Source: Parageobacillus thermantarcticus
GTDB taxonomy: Bacteria > Bacillota > Bacilli > Bacillales > Anoxybacillaceae
Reading direction: 5' to 3'
DNA length: 47,722 nucleotides
NCBI RefSeq assembly: GCF_900111865.1
Contig: NZ_FOJS01000024.1
Span: 1 to 47,722, forward strand
The translations under genes were made by a program, and so were the position numbers. The notes beneath the pieces were generated by a model, which had not been told where the DNA came from, made no database searches, and was given only the letters and a program-made list of their open reading frames with translations. Below, piece after piece: positions 17,336 to 26,275 of the stretch. Each line of letters starts with the position of its first letter. Position 1 is the stretch's first letter.

Positions 17336-17359
17336 TCTTACTCCCCCTTGTTTTTTATC

Positions 17360-17382
17360 AAAATTGGCATAACGCCAATTTT
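17360..17382 (-). promoter_or_regulatory. Leader hairpin of the importer operon
   Basis: AAAATTGGC and GCCAATTTT form a perfect 9-bp stem with a 5-base loop. It lies about 25 bp before the lipoprotein ATG, just upstream of the AAGGGGGAG ribosome site. It resembles a terminator but the T-run is interrupted, so attenuation or mRNA stabilisation is possible. Confidence 0.45.
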
Positions 17383-17401
17383 TTAGCTGTTATGCATATT
17401 T

Positions 17402-17415
17402 CGCAAACGCTTACA
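17402..17415 (-). promoter_or_regulatory. Candidate cre (CcpA) site
   Basis: The minus strand reads TGTAAGCGTTTGCG, matching 13 of 14 positions of the cre consensus TGWAARCGYTWNCW. It lies downstream of the importer promoter and operator, where CcpA binding would act as a roadblock. This suggests carbon catabolite repression of uptake. Confidence 0.6.
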
Positions 17416-17436
17416 AAAAACATCATAAAAATATTT

Positions 17437-17497
17437 AATAACGTTAAAATAACGTTATACTAAATAAATATTATCAATCACAAAGATAGAAAGTCAA
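17437..17497 (-). promoter_or_regulatory. Importer promoter with PaaX-type operator
   Basis: -35 TTGACT (17492-17497), 16-bp spacer and -10 GATAAT (17470-17475) read on the minus strand. Right downstream lies CGTT-AAAAT-AACG (17442-17454), within two copies of TAACGTTA spaced 11 bp apart. The arrangement promoter then operator matches paaA, paaK and the old paaI promoter. Confidence 0.65.
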
Positions 17498-17523
17498 TAA
17501 TTTTCTAAAAAATAATAAATTAT

Positions 17524-17553
17524 AAAAATAGAACATCTTGGAGGAAGATGTTC
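17524..17553 (-). terminator. Terminator after the nitronate-monooxygenase-like gene
   Basis: On the minus strand GAACATCTT and AAGATGTTC form a 9-bp stem with loop CCTCC, followed by TATTTTTA. Confidence 0.75.
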
Positions 17554-17578
17554 TTTATTCATCAAATAAGATATTTAT

Positions 17579-18535
17579 TTATGAACGGAAAAAAAGGGTA
17601 TGTAGTTTATGCAGTTGTTGTTTCGCCTCTTTTACCATTTGTTCAAATAGCTCTGCTACCGTCGGCATGTCTTCGATGAGTCCGGCAATTTGCCCCGCAT
17701 TGACAAATCCCTCATAAAAATCTCCTTGAAGAGCTCCGCGGCGATGACGATCTTCAGATGTATATTCATTGAACGTTTCAAGCGACACTCCTTCCTTTTC
17801 ATATTGCAGCAATTTCTCTGCATACGGAGTGCGCATAATCCTCCGCACTCTTCCGACTGAGCGACCAACAATCACTGTTTCGTTTTCACCAGCATTGGTG
17901 ACTAACTGTTTATACGCCTCATGAAACGGTGCATCTTTTGTAGCGATCAATCGCGTGCCTAGTTGTACTCCTTGAGCTCCAAGTGCGAACGCAGCAAGCA
18001 ATCCCCGTCCATCTCCGATTCCTCCGGCAGCTACAACAGGAACACGGACAGCGCTTGTGATTTGTGGAATCAGCGTCATTGTCGTCAACTCTAACGTCGA
18101 ATTGATTCCCGCTGCCTCATACCCTTCAGCAACAATAATATTCGCTCCTGCTGCTTCCGCTTTTTTCGCTTGTTTCACTGAAGCGGTCACGACAATTATT
18201 TTCACTCCTTGTTCCGCAAGACGTGGAATAAGCGGTGCCGGATTCCCCGCTGATAACGAAACGACAGGAACGCGATGTTTTAAGACTAACGATATCATTT
18301 CGTCTACATACGGGGTTACCTGAATAGGAATATTAACGGCAAATGGCTGACTTGTTCTTCGTTTTGTTTCAATGATGATTTCCTCCACTTCATCGGGCGG
18401 CATTGTACCAACACCAATTGTTCCAAGTCCTCCCGCTTCGGATACGGCACTGGCCAGCTGCGCGTTACTAATATTGCCCATTCCCCCTTGAATGATCGGA
18501 TAACGAATATGCAACAAGCGGCAGACATCATTCAT
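17579..18535 (-). CDS. Nitronate monooxygenase / FabK-like FMN oxidoreductase
   Basis: A 318-residue TIM-barrel flavoprotein. IRYPIIQGGMGNISNAQLASAVSEAGGLGTIG is the N-terminal signature in pieces, and VPVVAAGGIGDGRGLLAAFALGA with GVQLGTR forms the FMN phosphate site. The family covers nitronate monooxygenases and FabK enoyl-ACP reductases, which are hard to separate by sequence. It stands alone, divergent from paaY, between the importer and the paa genes. A weak operator-like sequence in the 63-bp divergent region hints that it may share paa control. The substrate is unknown. Confidence 0.85.
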   Translation of the reverse strand: MNDVCRLLHIRYPIIQGGMGNISNAQLASAVSEAGGLGTIGVGTMPPDEVEEIIIETKRRTSQPFAVNIPIQVTPYVDEMISLVLKHRVPVVSLSAGNPAPLIPRLAEQGVKIIVVTASVKQAKKAEAAGANIIVAEGYEAAGINSTLELTTMTLIPQITSAVRVPVVAAGGIGDGRGLLAAFALGAQGVQLGTRLIATKDAPFHEAYKQLVTNAGENETVIVGRSVGRVRRIMRTPYAEKLLQYEKEGVSLETFNEYTSEDRHRRGALQGDFYEGFVNAGQIAGLIEDMPTVAELFEQMVKEAKQQLHKLHTLFFRS

Positions 18536-18547
18536 AAAATTCCCACC

Positions 18548-18568
18548 TCGTTAAAATTGTGTTATACT
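18548..18568. promoter_or_regulatory. Possible degenerate PaaX-type operator in the divergent region
   Basis: The segment matches the importer operator (17441-17461) at 17 of 21 positions, keeping CGTTAAAAT and GTTATACT but with TGTG instead of AACG. It lies between the divergent nitronate-monooxygenase-like and paaY genes. Confidence 0.4.
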
Positions 18569-18604
18569 TATCATAACCTTACCATACTTTGAGGGGGGAT
18601 GGGA

Positions 18605-19129
18605 ATGATTTATTGTTACAATGGTAAAATGCCGAAAGTGGACGATACAGTATTTATCGCTCCTGGTGCTCATATTATCGGCGATGTTACGATTGGAAAA
18701 GAATCAACAATCTGGTTTAACGCCGTGTTGCGAGGCGATGAAGCACCAATTGTCATCGGAGAACGCTGCAGCATTCAAGACAACTCGACATGCCATTTAT
18801 ATGAAGGATCACCGCTTGTTGTAGAAGACGAGGTGACGGTCGGTCATAATGTCATTCTTCACGGCTGTACAATTCGAAAACGCTCTATTATCGGCATGGG
18901 TTCCACGATTTTAGACGGTGCCGAAATCGGCGAAGAATGCATTATCGGGGCAAACACGTTAATTCCTTCTGGCAAAAAAATTCCACCACGCTCTCTTGTC
19001 ATGGGCTCTCCAGGAAAAGTTGTTCGTGAAATTACTGAAAAAGATTTAGCACTTATTCAATTGTCGATCGATACGTACGTTCAAAAAGGGAAAGAATATC
19101 GTCAACTGCTAGCAGACCGAAACAAATAA
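18605..19129 (+). CDS. paaY: PaaY-like gamma-carbonic-anhydrase-family hexapeptide protein
   Basis: A 174-residue left-handed beta-helix protein. Hexapeptide repeats run from about residue 15 to 150 (IIGDVTIGKESTIWFNAVLRGD, SIQDNSTCHLY, VGHNVILHGC, IGMGSTILDGA, IGANTLIPSG), with the metal-ligand histidines of gamma-carbonic anhydrases. In phenylacetate clusters this family is PaaY, proposed to be a thioesterase that clears dead-end ring-CoA products. Two ATGs are 6 bp apart. The GAGGGGGG ribosome site touches the first (18599) and is well spaced for the second (18605), so 18605 is used. It is the only plus-strand gene in the paa region. Confidence 0.85.
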   Translation: MIYCYNGKMPKVDDTVFIAPGAHIIGDVTIGKESTIWFNAVLRGDEAPIVIGERCSIQDNSTCHLYEGSPLVVEDEVTVGHNVILHGCTIRKRSIIGMGSTILDGAEIGEECIIGANTLIPSGKKIPPRSLVMGSPGKVVREITEKDLALIQLSIDTYVQKGKEYRQLLADRNK

Positions 19130-19134
19130 ACAAT

Positions 19135-19164
19135 AAAAGCACTGCTTTCCATCAGCAGTGCTTT
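19135..19164. terminator. Bidirectional terminator between paaY and paaX
   Basis: AAAAGCACTGCT and AGCAGTGCTTTT form a 12-bp stem with a 6- to 7-base loop. A-rich and T-rich flanks are on both sides, between convergent paaY and paaX. Confidence 0.85.
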
Positions 19165-19186
19165 TATGCTTTTCAGTAAAAAAGCG

Positions 19187-20068
19187 TTATTCCACAATAA
19201 AAGGATGATTATAGACATCATATTCCTCATCTTTTTTCTCCAATTCATTTCCATCCATAAACACGGATTCAAAAAAACGGTTAGCCGGAACAGCTAATTC
19301 CTTGTAATATTCACTAAATAACGCGGCAGCATGGCTTCCCATCCATCGTTTCGGAAGCAATTCTTCCGGTAGTCCCGGATCGATAAACAGAAACTTGCGA
19401 TATTCGTGCACGAGCTTCGTTCTCTCGACAAAACACTCTGCATCCGACATTTCACCGCGCTGGATTTTATGTTTATCAATAATGTATTTTTGGCTATAAA
19501 CAGAAATAAACTCCTCATACTTTTGGTTAATTTCATCCAAGTTCCAACATTTCTCTACTAATCGCTTGTTCGTGTGTGGTCCGTCATATTGCGCGATAAA
19601 AAAATCGACGTACGGTTCAATCTCATATTTATCGATTAAATCATACACCTGCTTTTCTAAATTATTCGGAGAAATCCAGCAACTGTTGGAAATCGTGCCA
19701 AAACCGCTCCAAACGAGCTCTTTGCGCAATTCGTCTCGCACATTCCGTATTTCTTCTGGAATTGTATACACCAAAATACGCCACTTGCCGTCCCATTTTT
19801 CTGGGCGAATTTTATAAATGCGTTTTGCTGCTTCTTCCATACGTTTGATTCCACGTTCAGTCAACGAATAATAGCTTTTATTTCCCTTTTTTTCAGCCTT
19901 TACCCATCCTTGCTTACTCATTCGCGAAATCGCAGCGCGAACCGCTTGGTCATTATGTCCAAACTCTTTTAATAAGCGGATTAGACTGCCAATCCAAATT
20001 TTGTTTCCGTAATGACGGATATAATCACCGTAAATGGTAAAAATCATCGATCGCGTATTCATACTCAT
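19187..20068 (-). CDS. paaX: PaaX-family repressor of phenylacetate catabolism
   Basis: About 293 residues. The N-terminal winged helix shows NTRSMIFTIYGDYIRHYG and the recognition region VRAAISRMSKQGWVKAEKKGNKSYYSLTERG. The central PaaX domain has WDGKWRILVYTIPEE, and the C-terminal domain has FLFIDPGLPEELLPKRWMGSHAA. PaaX binds paa promoters and is released by phenylacetyl-CoA in studied systems. A GTG at 20077 overlaps the ribosome site AAAGGGTG. The ATG at 20068 is spaced correctly and is chosen. It is the last gene of the long paa run but has its own 120-bp upstream region with a weak operator, suggesting autoregulation. Confidence 0.92.
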   Translation of the reverse strand: MSMNTRSMIFTIYGDYIRHYGNKIWIGSLIRLLKEFGHNDQAVRAAISRMSKQGWVKAEKKGNKSYYSLTERGIKRMEEAAKRIYKIRPEKWDGKWRILVYTIPEEIRNVRDELRKELVWSGFGTISNSCWISPNNLEKQVYDLIDKYEIEPYVDFFIAQYDGPHTNKRLVEKCWNLDEINQKYEEFISVYSQKYIIDKHKIQRGEMSDAECFVERTKLVHEYRKFLFIDPGLPEELLPKRWMGSHAAALFSEYYKELAVPANRFFESVFMDGNELEKKDEEYDVYNHPFIVE

Positions 20069-20117
20069 TATGGACACCCTTTATCTCGTTTTCAAGACAT
20101 AATCGTAGCAAATTATT

Positions 20118-20135
20118 ATAACGTTGGCAAGACGA
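20118..20135 (-). promoter_or_regulatory. Weak PaaX-type operator upstream of paaX
   Basis: TATAACGTT followed by GGCAA and GACG (CGTT at 20122-20125, GACG at 20131-20134). One mismatch to the CGTT-N5-AACG core and a poor right arm. It lies about 50 bp before the paaX start. Confidence 0.4.
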
Positions 20136-20192
20136 GCAAAAAAAAGCGTTAAGTTGTCATTCCAGATGAAAAGAGGGAGGACCATGAGTGAG

Positions 20193-20981
20193 TCACTCCC
20201 CTGTAAATTGTGGTTTGCGCTTTTCACTAAATGCAGCTAACGCTTCTAAACGATCTTTTGTCGGAATCGTTAACTCATACGCTTTCATTTCAATGGCAAG
20301 ACCCGTCTGTAAATCAACATTCATTCCTTGTTGAATTGCGTACTTCGCTTGTTGCAAAGCAATTGGACCATTTTGCAACATTTCGTGTGCTAACGCTTCA
20401 CAGCTAGGTATTAAATTAGCTTTTTCTACTACCTTTGTTAACAGACCGTATTCATACGCTTGTTCGGCGGTAATTTTACGTGCTGTTAAAATTAACTCTT
20501 TCGCCTTCGCTTCGCCAATTAACCTAGGAAGCCGTTGCGTTCCGCCAGCTCCTGGGATAATCGCCCAGCTCACTTCGGTTAAGCCCATGACTGCTCCTTT
20601 CACTGCAATTCTGAAATCACAAGCAAGCATTAGTTCAAATCCGCCACCAAATGCATAGCCATTTACGGCTGCAATCGTCGGCTGCGGCAAGTTAGCTACA
20701 GCATCGAAAACATCACGAATTTTTTTCACGTTGCGACGCACTTCCATTTCGTTTAACGTCTTTCGTTCTTTTAAATCCGCGCCTGCGCTGAACGCTTTGT
20801 CTCCCGCGCCAGTGAAAACCACAATGCGAATGTCGCGGTCAAGGTGAATGCGCTCAACCACTTCTCCAAGCTGGCACAACGTGGCGTAATCGAAACAATT
20901 CATCACTTCTGGACGGTTCAATGTCACGTAACCAATATGATTTTTCTTTTCCAGCAATACGTTTGACACTGTCATTCCCAT
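20193..20981 (-). CDS. Enoyl-CoA hydratase/isomerase (third crotonase of the paa cluster)
   Basis: A 262-residue crotonase with the oxyanion segments SAGADLKERK and NGYAFGGGFELMLACDF. Both catalytic-type glutamates are present: GGGFEL and TEVSWAIIPGAGGTQRL. It resembles AUH-type hydratases of branched/aryl CoA. The 20999 ATG overlaps the paaJ stop as ATGA. The ATG at 20981 has GAGGGG at ideal spacing and is preferred. Since no MaoC-type PaaZ hydratase was found, this crotonase is one candidate for the missing ring-opening hydration of oxepin-CoA, though this is speculation. Confidence 0.88.
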   Translation of the reverse strand: MGMTVSNVLLEKKNHIGYVTLNRPEVMNCFDYATLCQLGEVVERIHLDRDIRIVVFTGAGDKAFSAGADLKERKTLNEMEVRRNVKKIRDVFDAVANLPQPTIAAVNGYAFGGGFELMLACDFRIAVKGAVMGLTEVSWAIIPGAGGTQRLPRLIGEAKAKELILTARKITAEQAYEYGLLTKVVEKANLIPSCEALAHEMLQNGPIALQQAKYAIQQGMNVDLQTGLAIEMKAYELTIPTKDRLEALAAFSEKRKPQFTGE

Positions 20982-20995
20982 TGTTCTTCCCCTCG

Positions 20996-22201
20996 TCATT
21001 CATCGGTATTTTCAACGATCGTTGCAATTCCTTGCCCTACGCCGACACACATCGTTGCAAGGCCATATTTTACGCCCCGTTTTTTCATTTCGTAAATGAG
21101 TGTCGTTAAAATACGTGCGCCGCTTGCCCCAAGCGGATGGCCAAGGGCGATCGCTCCGCCGTTGACGTTTACTTTTTCCCTGTCAATGCCAAGCTGTCTA
21201 ATGCATTCGATCGCTTGGGATGCAAACGCTTCATTCAACTCTACTAAACCGATATCATCAATCATTAAGCCAGCGCGAGCAAGCGCTTTTCTCGTTGCGT
21301 AAATCGGACCGATCCCCATCACCGCAGGCTCGACTCCCGCAACCGCTGACGTTACGTATTTTGCGAGCGGTTTCATTCCAAGTTCCTTCGCTTTTTCCGC
21401 GCTCATTAATAAAAGCGCCGCCGCTCCGTCATTGATCCCTGAAGCATTTCCAGCTGTGACGGTGCCGTTTTCAAATAGCGGACGCAGTTTTGCGAGTTTT
21501 TCCAACGTCGTGTCTGGACGAGGATGTTCATCTTTGTCCACGACAACTCTGTTTCCGACGCGGTCATAGTATATGACCGGAACTAATTCGTCGGCAAATC
21601 GATTTGATTCGATCGCCTTTTTCGCTTTCATTTGGCTCTCATAGGCAAATTCATCTTGTTCTTCCCGGGAAATGCCGAACCGTTTTGCGACATTTTCCGC
21701 TGTTTGCGGCATGCTGTCAGTTCCATACATTTCCTCCATCTTTGGATTGATAAATCGCCAGCCAATCGTCGTATCAAACATTTCAATATTGCCGCGTGGA
21801 AAGTCGGCACTTGGTTTTGCCATGACAAATGGCGCGCGCGTCATGCTTTCCGTTCCGCCGGCTATGACTATTTCCGCTTCTCCTGTCATGATGGCGCGCG
21901 CCGCGTAGTTGACAGCATCAAGCCCTGAGCCACATAAGCGGTTCACCGTCGTCCCCGCCACTTCGACCGGCAACCCGGCCAATAACGCAGACATACGAGC
22001 GACATTCCGGTTATCCTCACCAGCTTGATTGGCGTTGCCGAGAACGACTTCTTCAATTTCATGGACCGGAAGATTTGGGTTGCGTTCAACGAGAGCGTGA
22101 ATGACAGTTGCCCCGAGATCATCAGGACGGACGTCTTTTAGCGCTCCTTTATATTTTCCTATCGGCGTCCGCACGGCATCGACAATAACTACTTCTTTCA
22201 T
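20996..22201 (-). CDS. paaJ: 3-oxoadipyl-CoA / 3-oxo-5,6-dehydrosuberyl-CoA thiolase
   Basis: A 401-residue thiolase with the acylated cysteine in [13 protein letters not shown], the [10 protein letters not shown] motif, the catalytic His in [14 protein letters not shown] and the second Cys in MCVGVGQG. The segment [12 protein letters not shown] is characteristic of the PaaJ/PcaF group. It cleaves C8 and C6 3-oxoacyl-CoAs to acetyl-CoA and succinyl-CoA. A longer frame to 22297 begins with unrelated residues. The ATG at 22201 ([15 protein letters not shown]) has AAAGGGG upstream and fits all family members. It lies 19 bp after paaH. Confidence 0.93.
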   Translation of the reverse strand: MKEVVIVDAVRTPIGKYKGALKDVRPDDLGATVIHALVERNPNLPVHEIEEVVLGNANQAGEDNRNVARMSALLAGLPVEVAGTTVNRLCGSGLDAVNYAARAIMTGEAEIVIAGGTESMTRAPFVMAKPSADFPRGNIEMFDTTIGWRFINPKMEEMYGTDSMPQTAENVAKRFGISREEQDEFAYESQMKAKKAIESNRFADELVPVIYYDRVGNRVVVDKDEHPRPDTTLEKLAKLRPLFENGTVTAGNASGINDGAAALLLMSAEKAKELGMKPLAKYVTSAVAGVEPAVMGIGPIYATRKALARAGLMIDDIGLVELNEAFASQAIECIRQLGIDREKVNVNGGAIALGHPLGASGARILTTLIYEMKKRGVKYGLATMCVGVGQGIATIVENTDE

Positions 22202-22220
22202 GAGATTATCGCCCCTTTTA

Positions 22221-23078
22221 TTATTCTTTATCGGTGTAATCATACACACCTTTTCCTGTTTTTCTGCCGAGCCGCCCCGCTTTGACGTATTGCTCAAGCA
22301 ATGGTGCTGGGCGATATTTTTCCCCTAATTTTTCATACAAATATTTCAAGTTATTGAGTCTTGTATCCAATCCGACTAAATCCGCTAGTTCAAACGGCCC
22401 CATCGGATAATTGAGACCGAGTTTAATTGCTTTATCAATCTCTTCTGGTGTACCAACTCCTTCTTGAAGCATATAAAATGCTTCGTTTCCAACTAAGGCG
22501 CTAATCCGACTTGTCACAAACCCTGGAAATTCATTAACAACAACAGTTTCTTTCCCCATCTGTTGCGCAACCTTTTGAATAACATCGGCTGTTTCATCGC
22601 TCGTCTCTAAACCACGGACTATTTCAACAAGCTTCATTTTATGAACTGGGTTGAAAAAGTGCATTGCAATCACTTTTTCTGGCCGCTGCGTAAAAGATGC
22701 GATTTCCGTTGGGCTCATCGTTGACGTATTCGTTGCGAAATAACAAGATGCCGGCGCATGATGATCAATCGTCTCAAACACTTGTTTTTTAATTTCCAAT
22801 TTTTCTGGCACGGCTTCAATGACCAAATCCGCCTCTCTGACTGCTTCAATTAAATTTGTCGAGTAACGCAATCGCGCTTCGGCTTCCTGCTTCTCTGAAT
22901 TTGTAATTTTACCGCGGTCTATTCCTTGTTCAAAAATAGACGAAATTTCGTTTTTCGCGCTTTTCAACTGTTCTTCTTTCACATCGATGAGCGTCGTTTC
23001 AAATCCGCCGACAGCGCTGACATAGGCAATTCCTCTTCCCATTACGCCTGAACCAACTACCACAATATGGCGAATCAC
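22221..23078 (-). CDS. paaH: 3-hydroxyacyl-CoA dehydrogenase
   Basis: A 285-residue enzyme with the Rossmann motif [13 protein letters not shown], catalytic His in [17 protein letters not shown], and [11 protein letters not shown] and [12 protein letters not shown] of the C-terminal domain. It is the short single-domain form (about 285), not the long PaaH of E. coli. It oxidises 3-hydroxyadipyl-CoA to 3-oxoadipyl-CoA. The start is GTG with a strong AAGGAGGG site. A terminator-like hairpin separates it from the aldehyde dehydrogenase upstream. Confidence 0.92.
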   Translation of the reverse strand: MIRHIVVVGSGVMGRGIAYVSAVGGFETTLIDVKEEQLKSAKNEISSIFEQGIDRGKITNSEKQEAEARLRYSTNLIEAVREADLVIEAVPEKLEIKKQVFETIDHHAPASCYFATNTSTMSPTEIASFTQRPEKVIAMHFFNPVHKMKLVEIVRGLETSDETADVIQKVAQQMGKETVVVNEFPGFVTSRISALVGNEAFYMLQEGVGTPEEIDKAIKLGLNYPMGPFELADLVGLDTRLNNLKYLYEKLGEKYRPAPLLEQYVKAGRLGRKTGKGVYDYTDKE

Positions 23079-23120
23079 AAAAATCCCTCCTTGCTACATT
23101 CTATATTGGCCAAACAAAAT

Positions 23121-23149
23121 AAGCACTCCATCCGCAAGATAGAGTGCTT
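23121..23149 (-). terminator. Intra-operon hairpin between the aldehyde dehydrogenase and paaH
   Basis: AAGCACTC and GAGTGCTT frame an imperfect stem with an inner ATC/GAT extension, followed on the minus strand by ATTTTGTTT. It would attenuate read-through from the paaA promoter into paaH-paaJ-paaX. Confidence 0.6.
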
Positions 23150-23166
23150 CACCAACAACTTTCACT

Positions 23167-24684
23167 TTACACACCGAAAGGATTGAGCGGACGGCTTCCG
23201 TAATAAGAAAGGATGCTTTTCGTTTCCGTATATAAATCAAGTGTTTCGATGCACAGTTCGCGTCCGAATCCGGACTGTTTATATCCACCAAACGGTGTTC
23301 CTGGGAACGCGGAGAACGGGCTATTAATCATGACAATACCAGCTTGAATTTGTTTCGCCACACGAATCGCGCGTGCATGATCTTTTGTCCAGATAGCCGA
23401 TCCCAAACCATATTCACTGTCATTAGCCAATTTAATGACTTCTTTTTCATCGTTAAATTTCATCACGACAACGACTGGACCGAAAATTTCTTCTTTGACG
23501 ACTTTCATTTGATGATTGACATCCGTAATAATGGTCGGTTCGTACCAAAAACCGTTTTCAAACCCTTCCACTTTCGCTTCTTTCCCACCAGTGACAATCG
23601 TAGCTCCCTCTTCGATGGCAGATTTAACATAGTCGTCAATAACTTCTAGTTGTTCGCGGCTAATGATGGCACCGACATGGGTATCTTGCTCAAACGGATT
23701 GCCAAGCTTTAATTTTTTTGTTTTTTCTACAAACTTTTCCATGAATTGATCGTAAATGCTCTCATGTACGTATAAACGGGAGCGTGCTTCACAGGATTGT
23801 CCAGTATTATAGAAAATTCCGAATAATGAGCCGCTAACAGCTGCATCAATGTCTGCATCCTCGAAGATGATGTTCGGCGATTTGCCGCCAAGTTCTAATG
23901 TTACTCGTTTTAACGTTTTCGACGCTTTTTCCATAATATTTTTTCCTACCGGAGTCGAACCAGTAAATGCAACTTTATCAACAAGCGGATGCTCAACTAA
24001 ATAATTACCGACTTCAGAGCCAGACCCGGTAACCACGTTGACGACTCCTTCCGGGACACCAGCTTCATGACAAATTTCTGCAAGTACGATACATGTCAAC
24101 GGCGTTAATGAAGCCGGTTTGACAACAACGGAGCACCCCGCTGCAATTGCTGGGGCAATTTTCCACGCTGCCATCATTAACGGATAATTCCATGGGATAA
24201 TTTGCGCACATACCCCGACAGGCTCTTTTTCTGTAAAATTATGAAACGTTCCTGGCATATTGTTGACCGTACCGCGATGGCCGACAATGGCACTGGCGTA
24301 AAATTCAAAGTCTTCAATCGCCTGCATCACTTGCCCTTGTGCGGCGGAAAGTGCTTTTCCTGTATCTAAAATCTCTAATTCTACTAACTCATTAAAACGG
24401 GAACGCATAATCGAAGCAATTTTGTTTAAAATACGCGCCCGTTTGTTGACAGGAAAATGGCGCCATTTTCCATGATCAAATGCCTGACGTGCCGCTTGAA
24501 TTGCGCGTTCCGCATCTTCTTTCGTTCCTTTCGCTACTTTCGCAATCGGCTCTCCTGTTGCAGGGTTGTATGTCGTAAACGTTTCTCCGGAAACGCTTTC
24601 GACGCGTTCTCCGTTAATAATCAGATGATACATTTCACGTTTTGTTTCGAGTTTCTCCATTTTTTGTTCTTTTACTGTTGCCAT
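23167..24684 (-). CDS. NAD(P)-dependent aldehyde dehydrogenase of the paa cluster
   Basis: A 505-residue ALDH with the catalytic Glu in TLELGGKSPNI and Cys in NTGQSCEARSRLY, and cofactor motif FTGSTPVGKNI. It resembles the betaine/phenylacetaldehyde dehydrogenase branch. In E. coli the PaaZ fusion joins an ALDH to a MaoC hydratase. Here a stand-alone ALDH sits in the same operon, so it may oxidise 3-oxo-5,6-dehydrosuberyl-CoA semialdehyde. Phenylacetaldehyde is the alternative substrate. The N-terminus has an additional 15-residue basic stretch. It lies 25 bp after paaG. Confidence 0.88.
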   Translation of the reverse strand: MATVKEQKMEKLETKREMYHLIINGERVESVSGETFTTYNPATGEPIAKVAKGTKEDAERAIQAARQAFDHGKWRHFPVNKRARILNKIASIMRSRFNELVELEILDTGKALSAAQGQVMQAIEDFEFYASAIVGHRGTVNNMPGTFHNFTEKEPVGVCAQIIPWNYPLMMAAWKIAPAIAAGCSVVVKPASLTPLTCIVLAEICHEAGVPEGVVNVVTGSGSEVGNYLVEHPLVDKVAFTGSTPVGKNIMEKASKTLKRVTLELGGKSPNIIFEDADIDAAVSGSLFGIFYNTGQSCEARSRLYVHESIYDQFMEKFVEKTKKLKLGNPFEQDTHVGAIISREQLEVIDDYVKSAIEEGATIVTGGKEAKVEGFENGFWYEPTIITDVNHQMKVVKEEIFGPVVVVMKFNDEKEVIKLANDSEYGLGSAIWTKDHARAIRVAKQIQAGIVMINSPFSAFPGTPFGGYKQSGFGRELCIETLDLYTETKSILSYYGSRPLNPFGV

Positions 24685-24709
24685 TTACTTTCCACTCCTT
24701 TTCCTTAAC

Positions 24710-25483
24710 TTACTTTCCTTGAAATGATGGTGAGCGTTTTTCAAAGAAAGCGCGAATGCCTTCTCGGTGGTCTTCCGTCAGTCCGGCAATACGCTGGCCG
24801 TATGCCTCTTTTTCCAAATAGTCTTCGAAAGTACAATGCCAGCTTTCGCGCAAATAGCGTTTTATCAAACCAATCGCTTTCGTCGGCATGTTGGCAAGCC
24901 TACCAGCAAAGCGCTGTACTTCTTCTTCCCAAGATTGTTTAGGAATAACAGCAGTGGCAAGTCCGAGTTCAGTCGCTTTTTGCGCAGAAATTTTTTCGCC
25001 GAGAACCGCCAATTCAAGTGCTTTCGCATGACCAACTAGGCGCGGCAAATAATACAAATTTCCCGCATCCGGAATGAGACCAACGTGAATAAACGCTTCG
25101 ACAAAACTCGCTTTCTCTGAAACAAGCCGAAAATCGCACGCGAGCGCCAAGCTCATTCCCGCGCCGGCCGCAACACCATTCACCGCAGCGACTACTGGTT
25201 TTTCAAAATGATAGAGCGCTTTCATCATCGGCGCGTAGCGCGTTCTTAGCACCTCCCCGTGATCCATTTCCTCCGTAACACCGCCGAGATCTTCACCGGA
25301 ACAAAACGCCCGTCCTGCCCCAGTAATCACAAGGCAGCGAACGTTTTCATCATTAGCAGCTTGCTTCAGTGCTTTCGTAATTTCCTTGTTCATTTGTTCT
25401 GTAAACGCATTCAGCTTGTCAGGACGGTTTAGAGTAAGCCATGCTACACGGTCGCGCACTTCATAATGAATCGTTTCGTACAA
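24710..25483 (-). CDS. paaG: 2-(1,2-epoxy-1,2-dihydrophenyl)acetyl-CoA isomerase
   Basis: A 257-residue crotonase of the PaaG type. It has the oxyanion segments CSGEDLGG and NGVAAGAGMSLALACD. In place of the hydratase glutamate it has HVGLIPDAGNLYYLPRLVG, with the aspartate typical of PaaG. It isomerises the ring-epoxide of phenylacetyl-CoA to oxepin-CoA and also shifts the double bond later in the pathway. It lies 15 bp after paaF. Confidence 0.9.
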   Translation of the reverse strand: MYETIHYEVRDRVAWLTLNRPDKLNAFTEQMNKEITKALKQAANDENVRCLVITGAGRAFCSGEDLGGVTEEMDHGEVLRTRYAPMMKALYHFEKPVVAAVNGVAAGAGMSLALACDFRLVSEKASFVEAFIHVGLIPDAGNLYYLPRLVGHAKALELAVLGEKISAQKATELGLATAVIPKQSWEEEVQRFAGRLANMPTKAIGLIKRYLRESWHCTFEDYLEKEAYGQRIAGLTEDHREGIRAFFEKRSPSFQGK

Positions 25484-25498
25484 TCGACAGCACCACCT

Positions 25499-26275
25499 TT
25501 ATCTTCCTTGAAAACGCGGCTTTCGTTTTTCGATAAATGCCGCCATTCCCTCTTTTTGATCCTCAGACGAAAAAAGGAGATAAAAATTTTTCCTCTCAAA
25601 CTGCATTCCTTCATATAGTGAATAGTCTACCGCCTTATTAACGGCTTCTTTAATTAAGCGAACGGATAAAGGAGGCTGTTTCGCCAGTTTTTTCGCAAAC
25701 CGCATTGTTTCTTCATACAATAACTCTGGCGCGATAACACGGTTGACAATCCCTAATTCATACGCTTCCTTTGCCGACATACGCTCGCCTGTCCAAAGCC
25801 ACTCGAGCGCTTTTGTTTTGCCGATTAATTTGGTAAGACGTTGCGTTCCACCTGCACCTGGCATCACACCAATATTCACTTCTGGAAATCCGAATTCCGC
25901 CGTATCGGCCGCAAATAACAGGTCACAGCTAAGCGCGAGTTCAAATCCGCCGCCTAATGCAAAACCGTGTACAGCAGCAATCGTGGGCTTTTTAATAAGC
26001 GCAAGGCGATCCCATTCGGCAAATTGATTAAGCAATTCCAGCGTAATGGAATCATCGTTTGCCATTTCGTCGATATCCGCTCCTGCTGCAAATGCACGAC
26101 CGCTTCCTGTCAAGACGATGACGCGCACTTGTTCATCGCGGTCGTAAATTTCCATTGCTGTGACGATTTCCGTTACCATTTTCCTGTTCAATGCGTTCAA
26201 TACATCTGGGCGATGCAGTTCAATCACAGCAATATTCTCATCAATATGTGTACGAATGTTAGCAAACTCAGCCAT
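25499..26275 (-). CDS. paaF: 2,3-dehydroadipyl-CoA hydratase (enoyl-CoA hydratase)
   Basis: A 258-residue enoyl-CoA hydratase with oxyanion residues in AAGADIDEM and HGFALGGGFELALSCD, and catalytic glutamates in GGGFEL and FPEVNIGVMPGAGGTQRL. It adds water to 2,3-dehydroadipyl-CoA in lower phenylacetate breakdown. It overlaps the EthD-like gene by 8 bp, so it is translated from the same messenger. PaaF is assigned from the hydratase residues plus the adjacent paaG. The crotonase at 20193 could share the role. Confidence 0.88.
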   Translation of the reverse strand: MAEFANIRTHIDENIAVIELHRPDVLNALNRKMVTEIVTAMEIYDRDEQVRVIVLTGSGRAFAAGADIDEMANDDSITLELLNQFAEWDRLALIKKPTIAAVHGFALGGGFELALSCDLLFAADTAEFGFPEVNIGVMPGAGGTQRLTKLIGKTKALEWLWTGERMSAKEAYELGIVNRVIAPELLYEETMRFAKKLAKQPPLSVRLIKEAVNKAVDYSLYEGMQFERKNFYLLFSSEDQKEGMAAFIEKRKPRFQGR

